64,000 nt of DNA from JAXGYV01 sp040772045 (lineage in GTDB: Bacteria > Actinomycetota > Thermoleophilia > UBA2241), in contig JAXGYV010000004.1 of NCBI GenBank assembly GCA_040772045.1, forward strand, positions 1 through 64,000, read 5' to 3'. Shown piece after piece: positions 8,698-16,829 of this stretch. Position 1 is the stretch's first letter. Each line of letters begins with the position of its first letter. The position numbers and the translations under genes were made by a program. The notes beneath the pieces were generated by a model. It had not been told where the DNA came from. It saw only the letters and a program-made list of their open reading frames with translations, and ran no database searches.

Positions 8698-10491
8698 CTA
8701 CGCCCTGCCGGCCACGGTCACCGCCGGCAAGTGGATACAGAACACACTGCCCTTGCCGGGCGTGCTCTCCACGGACACGCGGCCATGGTGTGCCTCGGCG
8801 ATGTGCTTAACGATCGCCAGCCCGAGCCCCGTGCCACCCACCGCGCGACTGCGCGCCTTGTCCACGCGATAGAAGCGCTCGAAGAGGTGGGGCAGGTACT
8901 CGCGCGCGATCCCGATGCCCTCGTCGCGCACACAGATGACAACCTCGCCAGCGACGAGGCGCTGCGTCACTTCGACCGTACTTCCCTCGGGACTGTACTT
9001 GACGGCGTTGTCGATGAGATTCGCCACCGCCTGTTCGAGCAGCGGCGGGTTGATCCCCGCGACTCCTACAGGAGAGGCATCGAGGCGGACGGTGATCCCT
9101 TTGGCCAGGGCCTTGGGCTCACACACCTCAACCGCCGCCTGCAGCACCTCGCCCATACCGGCCTCACGGAGCTCGATCGCGTCGCCCTCCTTGGCCTGCT
9201 CGACGCTCGAGAGCGCGAGAAGGTCCTCGACGATCGAGGCAAGACGATCTGCCTGGCCAACGATGATGCGCAGAAACCGTTGCGCGGCCTCTGGATCGTC
9301 GCTGGCACCGTCGAGCAACGTCTCCGCGAACCCCTTGATCGCCGTCACCGGCGTCTTGATCTCGTGCGAAACATTGGCCACGAACTCCCGCCGCATGCGC
9401 TCGAGAGCCTTCAGCCGGGTTACGTCGTTGAGAACGGCGATCGCCCCAATGCCCCTGCCGTCCGTATCCCGCAGGGAGCTTCCGTTGACCTGCAGAAAAC
9501 GATCGCCCGCCGGTGTCCGCAGGAGGATCTCCTCTTCAACCGGCTCGTCGTGCGCGAGAGCTTGGCCCACCAGCCGCTGGAGATCCGGGTTGCGGACCAC
9601 TTCCTGAATGCTTCGCCGCTGAGCGAGCGACGGATCCACCCCGAGGAGCGCGGCGGCGGCGCGGTTCATAGTAATGACGCGCTCGTCGGTATCCACGGCC
9701 ACCACACCCTCAACCATGCTGCTCAGGATCGCCTCGCGTTCGTTCTTCTGATCGCTGATAGCGCGGATCTTCTGGTCAAGCTGCCGCGCCATGGCATTCA
9801 GGCTCTCCGCGACGGCGCCGAACTCCTGCGTGCGCGACGATTCGATCGTGTGGTGAAAATCGCCGGCCGCCAAGCGGGCGGCGCCATCACGGATGAGGCG
9901 CATGCGGAGACTCAAGCGCCGGGAGAGATACAGCCCGAGAGCGGCGGCGACCACAGCGATGATGCCCGCGCTGACAGCCACGTGCATGTACAGCGAGCGC
10001 ACGGCTCGGTTGACATCCGTCAGGGGAACGGCGGCACGTATGACGGCGGCGACCTCGCCATGCCGGAAGAGCGGGACCGCGACGTACGTCTCCCGCACTC
10101 TCAACGTAGGACTCATCCGCGTCGCGGTCCCCGTACGACCGGCGAGCGCCTCCCTGACCTCCGGCCGGTCGCCGTGATTCTCCATCGCCGATGGGTCGCT
10201 CTGCGAGTCGGCCAAGACCTGGCCACTGGGGCCGACGATCGTGTAGCGCGTCGTCGATGCCCCGCCGAGGTGCTGCAGGAACTCCTGCAGGTCCCGCGGG
10301 TGCCACTGAACGAGAGAGGAGCCGAGCTGGCGTTCAACGAGCTGCGCCCGCAGCGTGAGCTCCTTCTCTGTGTTGTCCACGGCGAAGTTGTGCACCGAGC
10401 GGATCGCGTACCAGCCGAGGCTCACAGTACACAGCAGCACAACGACGAGGTAGCTCGCAGCTAAGACCCAGAAGAGGCGCGGTCGCGCCAT
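8698..10491 (-). CDS. phoR: Phosphate-regulon sensor histidine kinase PhoR
   Basis: Membrane histidine kinase of 597 aa. Order: TM1 (about 8-30), extracytoplasmic sensor (31-165), TM2 (166-190), HAMP (about 190-243), PAS (about 250-360), HisKA with phospho-acceptor His376 in VSHEIKTP, and an HATPase domain with N-box NLIDNAVKYS and GTGLGLAIVKHIAEAHHGR. Unlike the E. coli protein it has a large extracytoplasmic loop, as in Gram-positive PhoR. The ATG at 10491 lies 4 nt after the phoB stop; the longer open frame upstream overlaps phoB and is not used. Likely partner of PhoB and controlled by Pst/PhoU. Confidence 0.93.
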   Translation of the reverse strand: MARPRLFWVLAASYLVVVLLCTVSLGWYAIRSVHNFAVDNTEKELTLRAQLVERQLGSSLVQWHPRDLQEFLQHLGGASTTRYTIVGPSGQVLADSQSDPSAMENHGDRPEVREALAGRTGTATRMSPTLRVRETYVAVPLFRHGEVAAVIRAAVPLTDVNRAVRSLYMHVAVSAGIIAVVAAALGLYLSRRLSLRMRLIRDGAARLAAGDFHHTIESSRTQEFGAVAESLNAMARQLDQKIRAISDQKNEREAILSSMVEGVVAVDTDERVITMNRAAAALLGVDPSLAQRRSIQEVVRNPDLQRLVGQALAHDEPVEEEILLRTPAGDRFLQVNGSSLRDTDGRGIGAIAVLNDVTRLKALERMRREFVANVSHEIKTPVTAIKGFAETLLDGASDDPEAAQRFLRIIVGQADRLASIVEDLLALSSVEQAKEGDAIELREAGMGEVLQAAVEVCEPKALAKGITVRLDASPVGVAGINPPLLEQAVANLIDNAVKYSPEGSTVEVTQRLVAGEVVICVRDEGIGIAREYLPHLFERFYRVDKARSRAVGGTGLGLAIVKHIAEAHHGRVSVESTPGKGSVFCIHLPAVTVAGRA

Positions 10492-10495
10492 GAGC

Positions 10496-11206
10496 CTACT
10501 CGTCCCGCAGACGGTACCCGACGCCGCGCACCGTTTCGATACATGCTCCGCAGCAGCCGAGCTTGCGCCGCAGAGAGACCATGTGGACGTCCACCGACCT
10601 GTCCGTAACGTAGCGATCGGGGAGGAAGGAGTCGTCGCTTTGAGCAGCATCCACGATCTGCTGCCGCGTGAAGACCCAACCCGGACGGCGCGCCAGGAAC
10701 AACAGAATGCGAAACTCCGTGGCCGTTAGATCGACCGGCCTGTCCTGCACGAGTACCTGATGCCGACCGGGATGGATCACGAGATCGCGGATGCTCACGG
10801 TGGCGGCTTGGCCGTCCGGCGCGGTCGTCTCACGCCGCAGGACGGCTTTGATCCGAGCCATCAGCACGCGTGGGCTGAACGGCTTGGTCACGTAGTCGTC
10901 GGCGCCAAGCTCCAGACCGGCGACCACATCGGCCTCGTCACCCTTGGCGGTCAGCATGACGATGGGGATGTGCTGCGTCGTCTCGCCACTCTTGAGCAGA
11001 CGGCAGACCTCGAGACCGTCTACCCCCGGGAGCATCAGGTCCAGGACGACGATGTCTGGAAGCTGCGACCGCGTGACTCGCAAGGCATCCTCGCCTGTAG
11101 AGACCGTGAGGACCTTGTAGCCCTCCCTGGCCAGGTTGTACTCGACCAGTTCCAGGATGTCTTGCTCGTCGTCGACGACGAGCACACTCGCGTGCGCTGG
11201 TGTCAC
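10496..11206 (-). CDS. phoB: Phosphate-regulon response regulator PhoB/PhoP type
   Basis: OmpR-family response regulator, 236 aa. The receiver (1-120) has DDE at 12-14, phospho-acceptor Asp56 in VVLDLMLP, the switch Thr in MLTAKG and Lys in YVTKPFSP. The winged-helix effector (about 135-232) has TATEFRILLFLARRPGWVFTRQQI and the RSVDVHMVSLRRKLG recognition region. The start is GTG with GGAG upstream. It precedes phoR by 4 nt, and its promoter carries Pho repeats, so it probably activates itself. Confidence 0.93.
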   Translation of the reverse strand: MTPAHASVLVVDDEQDILELVEYNLAREGYKVLTVSTGEDALRVTRSQLPDIVVLDLMLPGVDGLEVCRLLKSGETTQHIPIVMLTAKGDEADVVAGLELGADDYVTKPFSPRVLMARIKAVLRRETTAPDGQAATVSIRDLVIHPGRHQVLVQDRPVDLTATEFRILLFLARRPGWVFTRQQIVDAAQSDDSFLPDRYVTDRSVDVHMVSLRRKLGCCGACIETVRGVGYRLRDE

Positions 11207-11242
11207 GGTCGCTCCACAGCGTTGTCCGGCACGGCTCTGTGT

Positions 11243-11285
11243 ACCCTACGCCGCCTTTGTTAGTCCTTCGTTAGCACACCGTCGC
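11243..11285 (-). promoter_or_regulatory. Pho-box promoter of phoBR
   Basis: On the minus strand CTAACG (11274-11269) and CTAACA (11263-11258) are 11 bp apart, with a weaker third unit GCGAC in phase at 11285-11281. Nine bases later comes TAGGGT (11248-11243) as a -10. The spacing from last repeat to -10 is identical to that in the pst promoter. The predicted leader before the GTG of phoB is about 30 nt and includes GGAG. Confidence 0.7.
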
Positions 11286-11313
11286 GCCTCCGGCTCGGCG
11301 CGTCGCGCATTCC

Positions 11314-12015
11314 TCACGCCATGATCGCCGCAAGCGCCGCGCGCCAATCGGAGAGATCCGCAAACACATGATCGGGACCTAGCGCGGCGAGCTCCTCACG
11401 ACTGTGGCGGCCCGTCGCCACCGCAACGGCCTTCACTCCAAGGTGCCCGCCGCAGGCAACGTCGGCGGGCGTATCGCCGATGATCACGATCTCTTTGCCA
11501 ACGAAGCGATGCCCGCAGACGTACTCGGCACGCGCGATGGCCACGGCCGGCAGATCGGAGCGCCGAGGCGAGTCCGAGCCGTAGGCGGCCACGACGAACA
11601 AGGGCCAGAGCCCGGTGGGCGCCAGCTTGGTTCGGGCACCCACCTCAACGTTGCCCGTGAGGAGACCCAGCAGTACCTGAGGCTCGGCCGCCAGCGCACT
11701 GACCAGCTCGCGCACCCCCGGCAGCACATCGATGCGGCCAAAGGTCACCTCCTCCTGAAGGTGCGTTGTGTACCGCCGCAGGCACTCGAATATCAGGGGG
11801 CCAACGCGGTCCTCAGGGCTGCCCCACAGCACTGCCAGGTCACGTACGATCGCGGGGTCGGTCCGGCCGTGAAAGCTGTAGTCCCCAAGCTCGCCGTGAA
11901 CGCCGTACGTCTCGAACACTGCCCGGCACACCGCGCGACCGCCGATGCCGTGGCCGTCGATCAGCGTTCCGTCGATGTCGAAGAGGACTAGCCGAGAGGG
12001 CAACGCTTCGCTCAT
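11314..12015 (-). CDS. HAD-superfamily phosphatase (phosphoglycolate-phosphatase-like)
   Basis: Soluble hydrolase of 233 aa, typical for HAD subfamily IA. Motif I is LFDIDGTLID (nucleophile Asp plus general acid Asp), motif II is LLTGN, motif III is the Lys in VGKEIVIIGD, and motif IV is GDTPADVACG. The alpha-helical cap lies between motifs I and II. Such enzymes dephosphorylate small sugar phosphates or phosphoglycolate; the substrate cannot be told from sequence. The ATG at 12015 is chosen because MSEALPSRLVLFDIDG fits the family start and a TATACT box lies 6 nt before it. The upstream open frame has no support. Confidence 0.85.
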   Translation of the reverse strand: MSEALPSRLVLFDIDGTLIDGHGIGGRAVCRAVFETYGVHGELGDYSFHGRTDPAIVRDLAVLWGSPEDRVGPLIFECLRRYTTHLQEEVTFGRIDVLPGVRELVSALAAEPQVLLGLLTGNVEVGARTKLAPTGLWPLFVVAAYGSDSPRRSDLPAVAIARAEYVCGHRFVGKEIVIIGDTPADVACGGHLGVKAVAVATGRHSREELAALGPDHVFADLSDWRAALAAIMA

Positions 12016-12027
12016 GATCTGAGTATA
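12016..12027 (-). promoter_or_regulatory. Leaderless-type -10 box of the HAD gene
   Basis: TATACT on the minus strand (12027-12022) is followed by CAGATC and the ATG at 12015. There is no ribosome binding site in the intervening bases. No convincing -35 box is seen at 17-18 bp. The layout predicts a transcript beginning at the start codon. Confidence 0.45.
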
Positions 12028-12089
12028 GGATGACAGGAGAGGGGTGCGCCTCTGCGCGGCGATCACTGCCCCCTGGCAGGAAGCGCTCA

Positions 12090-12125
12090 GAGGATCGCGC
12101 CCCGCGTAGCCGCGGCGCGATCCTC
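12090..12125 (-). terminator. Hairpin terminator downstream of the ABM-domain gene
   Basis: A perfect 12-bp inverted repeat (arms 12090-12101 GAGGATCGCGCC and 12114-12125) with a 12-nt loop lies 17 nt after the stop of the minus-strand gene at 12142. There is no U-tract, which is common for terminators of high-GC actinobacteria. Confidence 0.5.
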
Positions 12126-12141
12126 GTCGGAGCACTAGGGG

Positions 12142-12504
12142 TTAGAGGGTCGCCACTTTCTCCCGCTCCGCCAGCGTCTCGTAGAGAACCTCGTAGGGGC
12201 CGCTGGTGAGGATCGACGCCAGGACCGCGTAGGCCTGCCGCACGCCCTCGCTTCCGTAGAAGCTGTCGTGCGCCTCGAGTGACTCCCACCGCGTCTGGAC
12301 GAGGTAGTGTACATCGCGAAGGACGGCCTGGTGCGCGTCGCTCGCGAGATCGCTGGCGAGCGGAGACATCCCCGTAGACCGCAGGATGCCATGTCCAAGA
12401 GATCCTTCCGCCGCGCTCAGCAGGCGCTGTATTTGGTCGAGAGCGGCCTCGGCTCTGTGCTCTGTGCCCCGCCGAACACTGAACATGGTCTGGCCAGTCA
12501 CCAT
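12142..12504 (-). CDS. ABM-domain protein (antibiotic biosynthesis monooxygenase-like)
   Basis: Small cytoplasmic protein of 120 aa resembling the dimeric alpha/beta-barrel ABM fold. It begins with a strand (MVTGQTMFSVRRGTE), a helix (AEAALDQIQRLLSAA), then the strand around VLRDVHYLVQTRWES and a helix containing FYGSEGVRQAYAVLASIL. Family members include cofactor-free monooxygenases and haem-degrading enzymes; many are of unknown role. The ATG has CAGGAG in front. It stands alone, with a hairpin after its stop. Confidence 0.6.
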   Translation of the reverse strand: MVTGQTMFSVRRGTEHRAEAALDQIQRLLSAAEGSLGHGILRSTGMSPLASDLASDAHQAVLRDVHYLVQTRWESLEAHDSFYGSEGVRQAYAVLASILTSGPYEVLYETLAEREKVATL

Positions 12505-12663
12505 TGGGAGTGCTCCTGTATCCGCCTAGTGCGACCGTTCCCCAAAGTAGCTCGAGATGAACACGGCTGGGTGAGAGCGATCGTCGCACACGCCACCCGC
12601 GCCCCGAGAGGCGAGCCACAGGTGCATCTAACGCCGTCGCGGAGGCGAGCGAAGAGGAGCTCT

Positions 12664-13119
12664 CTAGCGCGCTACGTCGGCCAAGGCGCTCAGGAGCGTC
12701 GTCGGCCGGTACGCGTCCTCGCCCTCAGCGGCCCAGACGAGCTTGCCCGCACGATCGACGATGCAGGCAAACCATAAGCCAGGGCTCTTCGAGCTCGTCG
12801 CCGCGTAGGCTCGAGCGACGGCGGCACCGTCGTCTACCAGCAGCGGGAATCCCAGCCCGGGGACCTCGGCGGCAAGAGCCGCCTGGGCCTCGGCTGGCGC
12901 CGCGGCGATAGCCACAAGCTGACCTCGCAAGCCCCAGAATTGGGCGCCGGCGGCACTCAGCGCGGCCAATCGTCGCGCGGCCTCCGGGTGCGCCGGGTCG
13001 TAGAAGAGGAGCACCGGCAGCCAGTCGCCACGGTACGTGCCAAGACTCACCTGCTGACCGTCGAACGACGTGAGGGTGAACGCGGGGGCCGCGCGGCCCA
13101 CACCGAACGCAAAGCCCAC
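12664..13119 (-). CDS. Peroxiredoxin/thioredoxin-fold protein lacking the peroxidatic cysteine
   Basis: Protein of 151 aa with an AhpC/TSA-like fold: GRAAPAFTLTSFDGQQVSLGTYRGDWLPVLLFY, then a helix, and later strands LVAIAA, GFPLLVDDG and ACIVDRAGKLVWAAEG. At the position of the peroxidatic Cys (after LLFY) it reads DPAHPEAARRL, so the catalytic residue is missing. The only Cys is in WFACIVDR near the C-terminus. It may be a dead homologue used for binding. The start is GTG at 13119, six bases after AGGAGG; the ATG at 13146 lies upstream of that site and is rejected. Confidence 0.65.
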   Translation of the reverse strand: MGFAFGVGRAAPAFTLTSFDGQQVSLGTYRGDWLPVLLFYDPAHPEAARRLAALSAAGAQFWGLRGQLVAIAAAPAEAQAALAAEVPGLGFPLLVDDGAAVARAYAATSSKSPGLWFACIVDRAGKLVWAAEGEDAYRPTTLLSALADVAR

Positions 13120-13262
13120 TGGTGACCTCCTCTGACAGGGGTTCAACCGGCCGGTCGCACGGGGTGCCAGTGTACCATGTGACTTCCCGCGCCGGCGCCT
13201 ACCGGAGCACCATGCACCACCGGCTCCGGTCAGGCCGGCGCCGAGGAGGCTCCCGCGTCCCG

Positions 13263-13676
13263 CTATGCGGCGTGGTCCGGAAGCAGTCGGGCGAGCGCCC
13301 TCTTGAGCTGCTCCGGGCTGAGGTGATCGACGAGCAGGTACGACATCCCGGGAACCGATTCGCTCCTGGTGAGAAACGAGGGGTCGAGCGCGAGTCCTCG
13401 GGCGCTGAGCTCAGCGAGCTGCTCGCGGTCGACGGCCAGCGCTCCCTCCGCCGCGGGGTACGCGGCGTCTCCGCAGAGCTCAGCGATATCCGTGTCCCAG
13501 CTCCACAACGAGAACACGATGGGTAGCCCCAGCCGCTGAGTTTTCACGAGGCGCACACCGGGGAGCACCTCGCGGCTCACCTCGAACTCGCGTCTGCTCT
13601 CGAGACGAGCCCGCTCCACCTCCGCCTGCACCTCACGAATCTTGTTCGCGAACTCCGAGGGTACATGTCGCGTCAT
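13263..13676 (-). CDS. Hypothetical protein (137 aa)
   Basis: Unrecognised cytoplasmic protein. The first 40 residues form a charged amphipathic helix (EFANKIREVQAEVERARLES), possibly coiled coil. The C-terminal part is a mixed alpha/beta region ending in DHLSPEQLKRALARLLPDHAA. AGGAG lies 5 nt before the ATG at 13676, which decides the start over the longer frame. It is divergent from the DUF6069 gene across a 138-nt region with palindromes. Confidence 0.6.
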   Translation of the reverse strand: MTRHVPSEFANKIREVQAEVERARLESRREFEVSREVLPGVRLVKTQRLGLPIVFSLWSWDTDIAELCGDAAYPAAEGALAVDREQLAELSARGLALDPSFLTRSESVPGMSYLLVDHLSPEQLKRALARLLPDHAA

Positions 13677-13735
13677 GGCACTCCTACCGTTGAGACCTTC
13701 GCGTGTCTCCGCACGCTGCCCGCAGTGTCGTATAC

Positions 13736-13762
13736 CCACAAAGTGTGGTGTGGGATTCCCAC
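13736..13762. promoter_or_regulatory. Tandem palindromes between divergent genes, possible operator
   Basis: Two adjacent inverted repeats: CCACA-AAG-TGTGG (13736-13748) and GTGGGATTCCCAC (13750-13762, arms of 6 bp around one base). They lie in the divergent region between the hypothetical gene at 13676 and the DUF6069 gene at 13815. A dimeric repressor could bind here; nothing identifies it. Confidence 0.3.
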
Positions 13763-13814
13763 TGCGGATGCGAAAGAATAGATACGTGCCGATGTCTTCC
13801 CAAAGAGACGTGCA

Positions 13815-14258
13815 GTGACCGCCCGCTGGTATGAACCGATCGATGTGCGACGTATCCCGCTGGCGACTCTGATCGCCATAGTGGTCGCCTTCGCGGTAGA
13901 CGTAGGCATGCTGGAGGCTGGGCAGCGCTGGCTGGATGTGCCCGCGGAGGAGCCGCTGCTCTCCCTGGTCGCCATCGGCGTAGCGGTGCTCGTGGCGGCC
14001 GTCCTCGCCGGGCTTGGCTTAGTTGTCTTGGCCGGTACGCAGGCACGCCCGCTGTCGACGTTTCGTTCAGCGACAACGTGCGCCGTAGTAATCTCCTGCA
14101 TGGCACCGCTCTTGGCCCGCGCAGGCTGGATCGCTGGAGACTCCCCTATCAGCACGCCGACCATGACCATCATGCTGCTCATGCACGTGGCGACAGGAGC
14201 GGTCTTCGCCTTGTTCCTCACCAGCTTGCCACGTGCCAACGCGCCGCGGCGATACTAG
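13815..14258 (+). CDS. DUF6069-type integral membrane protein
   Basis: Membrane protein of 147 aa with four predicted helices: about 17-35 (LATLIAIVVAFAVDVGMLEA), 48-74, 85-105 and 115-137. The arrangement, with the motif PLSTFRSATTCAVVISC after the second helix and a final helix rich in Met and His (MTIMLLMHVATGAVFALFLTS), resembles the actinobacterial DUF6069 family. No function is known. The start is GTG; an upstream AAGAGACG is only a weak ribosome binding site. It converges with the DUF2207 gene, 21 nt apart. Confidence 0.65.
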   Translation: MTARWYEPIDVRRIPLATLIAIVVAFAVDVGMLEAGQRWLDVPAEEPLLSLVAIGVAVLVAAVLAGLGLVVLAGTQARPLSTFRSATTCAVVISCMAPLLARAGWIAGDSPISTPTMTIMLLMHVATGAVFALFLTSLPRANAPRRY

Positions 14259-14279
14259 GTCGCCCCTCGCCGAGAGCGG

Positions 14280-16142
14280 TCAGTCGGCGCCGCCTCCGCC
14301 GCCTCCGCCGCCGCCACCGCCTCCACCGGAAAACCCGCCTCCGGAACCCGACCCCGAGGACGATGTGGCGCTCATCGCGCCGGTAAAGCTACTGCCGAAC
14401 GCCGCGAGCGGCGTTGACGCCGACCCGCCGGCGCCAGCCGCGCCGGTGAGCCACAGACCAGTCGTGGCGAATCCTGGATCCGCCACGATCTCGGGAGCGC
14501 GTACCTGCAGGTGCTGGATGACTTGCTCGGCGATGCCGAACACTACCGCCAGTACTAGGAAGTGCTCCCAGAGCACCACCGACGTCGGCGGCTTCTCGTC
14601 GAGACGCCCGAAGTCTTTCATGTAGCGGCGCAGGGCCGCGTACTTCGCGTGGAGTTCGGCCGCGGCCGGCGAGCGGCGGCGCATGGCCGGCGAACAGGCG
14701 AGGAGCGCGGCGCCAACGGCGACCCCGATCACGAGCGGGAGGAGATCGTTACCGACCCAGTAGCCCAGGAGGCCGCAGCCGCCAACGACCACGCCGGTGG
14801 CCACCGTGGCCCCAGAAGCTGCCGCGCCGCTCTTCTCCAGGAAGCCCTTTTCCTTGGCCACGGTGGCCACGGCCTTGCGCCACTCAGCCATGGCCCGGCT
14901 GAATTCACTCTGGTTGCGTTTGGCCATGTCTCGCAGATCGCTCACGAGGAACGAGTCTCCCGCGGCCAGCGTATCGAAGAACAGGCGGAGCAGATTCGTC
15001 TCGTGAGCAGCGAGGCCGGCCAGCCGGTCACGGCGCAAGCTCAGTCTGAACGTGGTTTTTTCGCGTCGTAACAGGCCGCGCCCTTTGTCCACCTCTTGCT
15101 CCACGGAGACGACGCCGCGGTTGGCTAGGTCGAGAATCGTCGCCGTGACATCGTCATTGGCCACCTTGCCCATGCGCCACAGGGCACCGACCACAGCCGG
15201 CGGCAGGTCGGGGTCGGGGAGCTCCCTGTAATACGGCCCCTGGAAGGTCGGCCGGTGCTCACGGCCGAAGCGCAGGTAGAGGTACAGCGTCAGCCCGACG
15301 CCGACGAGAGGCATGAACCCTCCGAGTATCCACACGGCCACCATGCGCCAGCGGGCCGCACGGCGCTCAGCGTTGGCCTCGGCCGCCCACGCACGCTCCT
15401 CTGCCAGGACCGTCTGCACACGGTCGTGCGGAAGAGCTTCTGCTTCCCCCAGAGCGGATGCGGGGAACAGCACGCGAGCCTCCACGAACTGCTGGGCTGG
15501 CAGATCGGTAACACGCAGACTCACGACACCCCGCGGCTCACGAGTAACAACGCCGTTGAGCGGCCCATGGGCCCACGCACGCACGCCCGGCCGGTCGACG
15601 CCGGGAGGGAGCGTGATGCGCACGGAGACCTCGTTGGCGGGCACCTCCCAGCCCGTGCCGATGAACTGCCAGTACAGCTCCCCTGTGTCCGCCCAACGGA
15701 GCGCGGCGTTCCTGACGACGTACTCCAAGCGAAACGTCGCATCCGTATCCGCCAGCGCGAAGAAAACCTGCACGAGGAGCCGTGTTCCCTCGTCGGTCAC
15801 AACGTAACGGCCAGGCACGCGCGCCGTTGACTCCACGCGCTGATAGGCACCGCCGCCAGGACCGGCCACGCTGAGCACCTCGATGGCCGCTGGAGTGCCG
15901 GCGACCTCGCTGGCCGCCTTGTCTAGATACCAGTACACACGGGAGAACGCGCCGTCGAAACGGAGGCTGCGTCGCTCGACAACGTGCATCGATCCGTCTG
16001 GACGCACCGTGGCCTCGATGGCGACGCGAGGTACCGAGTACTCCTTGCCCCACACCGTGGCAGGCCACGCTACGACTGCCGCCACCGCGAGCAGGGCAGC
16101 CAGAACACAGCGATAGCCAGTACGAAGCCTCAGGCGAACCAC
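14280..16142 (-). CDS. DUF2207 family membrane protein
   Basis: Membrane protein of 620 aa. A signal segment (about 8-32) leads into an exported domain (33-245) that is the core of DUF2207 (VRPDGSMHVVERRSLRFDGAF, VYWYLDK). A transmembrane helix follows at about 252-275, then a cytoplasmic winged-helix-like region (ATILDLANRGVVSVEQEVDKG), a helical pair near 440-482, and another membrane helix near 530. The C-terminus is a long Gly tail, common in this family. The GTG start lies 7 nt after TACCCT, another possible leaderless arrangement. Function unknown. Confidence 0.8.
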   Translation of the reverse strand: MVRLRLRTGYRCVLAALLAVAAVVAWPATVWGKEYSVPRVAIEATVRPDGSMHVVERRSLRFDGAFSRVYWYLDKAASEVAGTPAAIEVLSVAGPGGGAYQRVESTARVPGRYVVTDEGTRLLVQVFFALADTDATFRLEYVVRNAALRWADTGELYWQFIGTGWEVPANEVSVRITLPPGVDRPGVRAWAHGPLNGVVTREPRGVVSLRVTDLPAQQFVEARVLFPASALGEAEALPHDRVQTVLAEERAWAAEANAERRAARWRMVAVWILGGFMPLVGVGLTLYLYLRFGREHRPTFQGPYYRELPDPDLPPAVVGALWRMGKVANDDVTATILDLANRGVVSVEQEVDKGRGLLRREKTTFRLSLRRDRLAGLAAHETNLLRLFFDTLAAGDSFLVSDLRDMAKRNQSEFSRAMAEWRKAVATVAKEKGFLEKSGAAASGATVATGVVVGGCGLLGYWVGNDLLPLVIGVAVGAALLACSPAMRRRSPAAAELHAKYAALRRYMKDFGRLDEKPPTSVVLWEHFLVLAVVFGIAEQVIQHLQVRAPEIVADPGFATTGLWLTGAAGAGGSASTPLAAFGSSFTGAMSATSSSGSGSGGGFSGGGGGGGGGGGGGAD

Positions 16143-16221
16143 GGCGCTCAGGGTATCACGCCGTACTCACCGGTGCGGTTCCCGCCGGCGGCAACATGGG
16201 TAGAAAATCCCAGGTACTCTC

Positions 16222-16752
16222 ATGCACAGGCACACCGGATCTCCCTATCACGGCCGGCCGGGTAACGTGCTCAGCGAGCATGCGCAGGGTATTCCGGCAC
16301 ACGTCGAGCCTGGCGACGACCGGCGGCGCGCCCAACGGCGGCAACTCCGACGTTGGACGTGGATCGATCGGCGCACGGGCTTCGACCGGCGCACGGGCGC
16401 ACACCAGTCACCCGTGGCTGTTACCCTCAACGCGTGGCTCGTCTCCCTGCGGGACACGCCGGCGGCGCTGGCGACGGTGCTCGTGCTCGCGAACGTGCTC
16501 AACCTGGCCGACCTGCTCTTCACCCTCTTCGCCCTGGATTTGGGCGCGGTCGAGGGCAACCCGCTCATGCGGTGGCTGCTCGAGCAGAGCGTCGCGGCGG
16601 CGGCGACCGTCAAGATCGGCCTTGTTAGCGGCATCTCCGTCGTCGTCTGGAGGCTCCGCGAATACCGGATGATCCTCGCCGTAGCGTTGGTGGCCGTGGC
16701 CACCTTTGGGGGGGTGGTCATTTACGACCTCTGGGCGATCTACCGCAGGTAA
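16222..16752 (+). CDS. DUF5658-type membrane protein
   Basis: Protein of 176 aa. The first 65 residues are basic and unstructured with repeats of DRRTG (WIDRRTGFDRRTGAHQ). Three hydrophobic helices follow: 79-105, 118-137 and 148-168. The motif NLADLLFTLFALDLGAVEGNPLM matches DUF5658, whose members share an Asp/Thr-containing first helix and E-x-NP motif. The role is unknown. The true start may be further in, since the basic leader has no clear ribosome binding site. Confidence 0.65.
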   Translation: MHRHTGSPYHGRPGNVLSEHAQGIPAHVEPGDDRRRAQRRQLRRWTWIDRRTGFDRRTGAHQSPVAVTLNAWLVSLRDTPAALATVLVLANVLNLADLLFTLFALDLGAVEGNPLMRWLLEQSVAAAATVKIGLVSGISVVVWRLREYRMILAVALVAVATFGGVVIYDLWAIYRR

Positions 16753-16829
16753 CGCGGGAGGTTATCTCGCGAATCGGCAGACCGTTTGTCTCCTCCCGCC
16801 GGGTGGTAACAGCGAGAGAAAAGTGTACT

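Noticed and set aside
13815..14279. Toxin-immunity system formed by DUF6069 and the SdpI-like protein
   Set aside because: The SdpI-like gene is 3 kb away and no small exported toxin gene lies near either.
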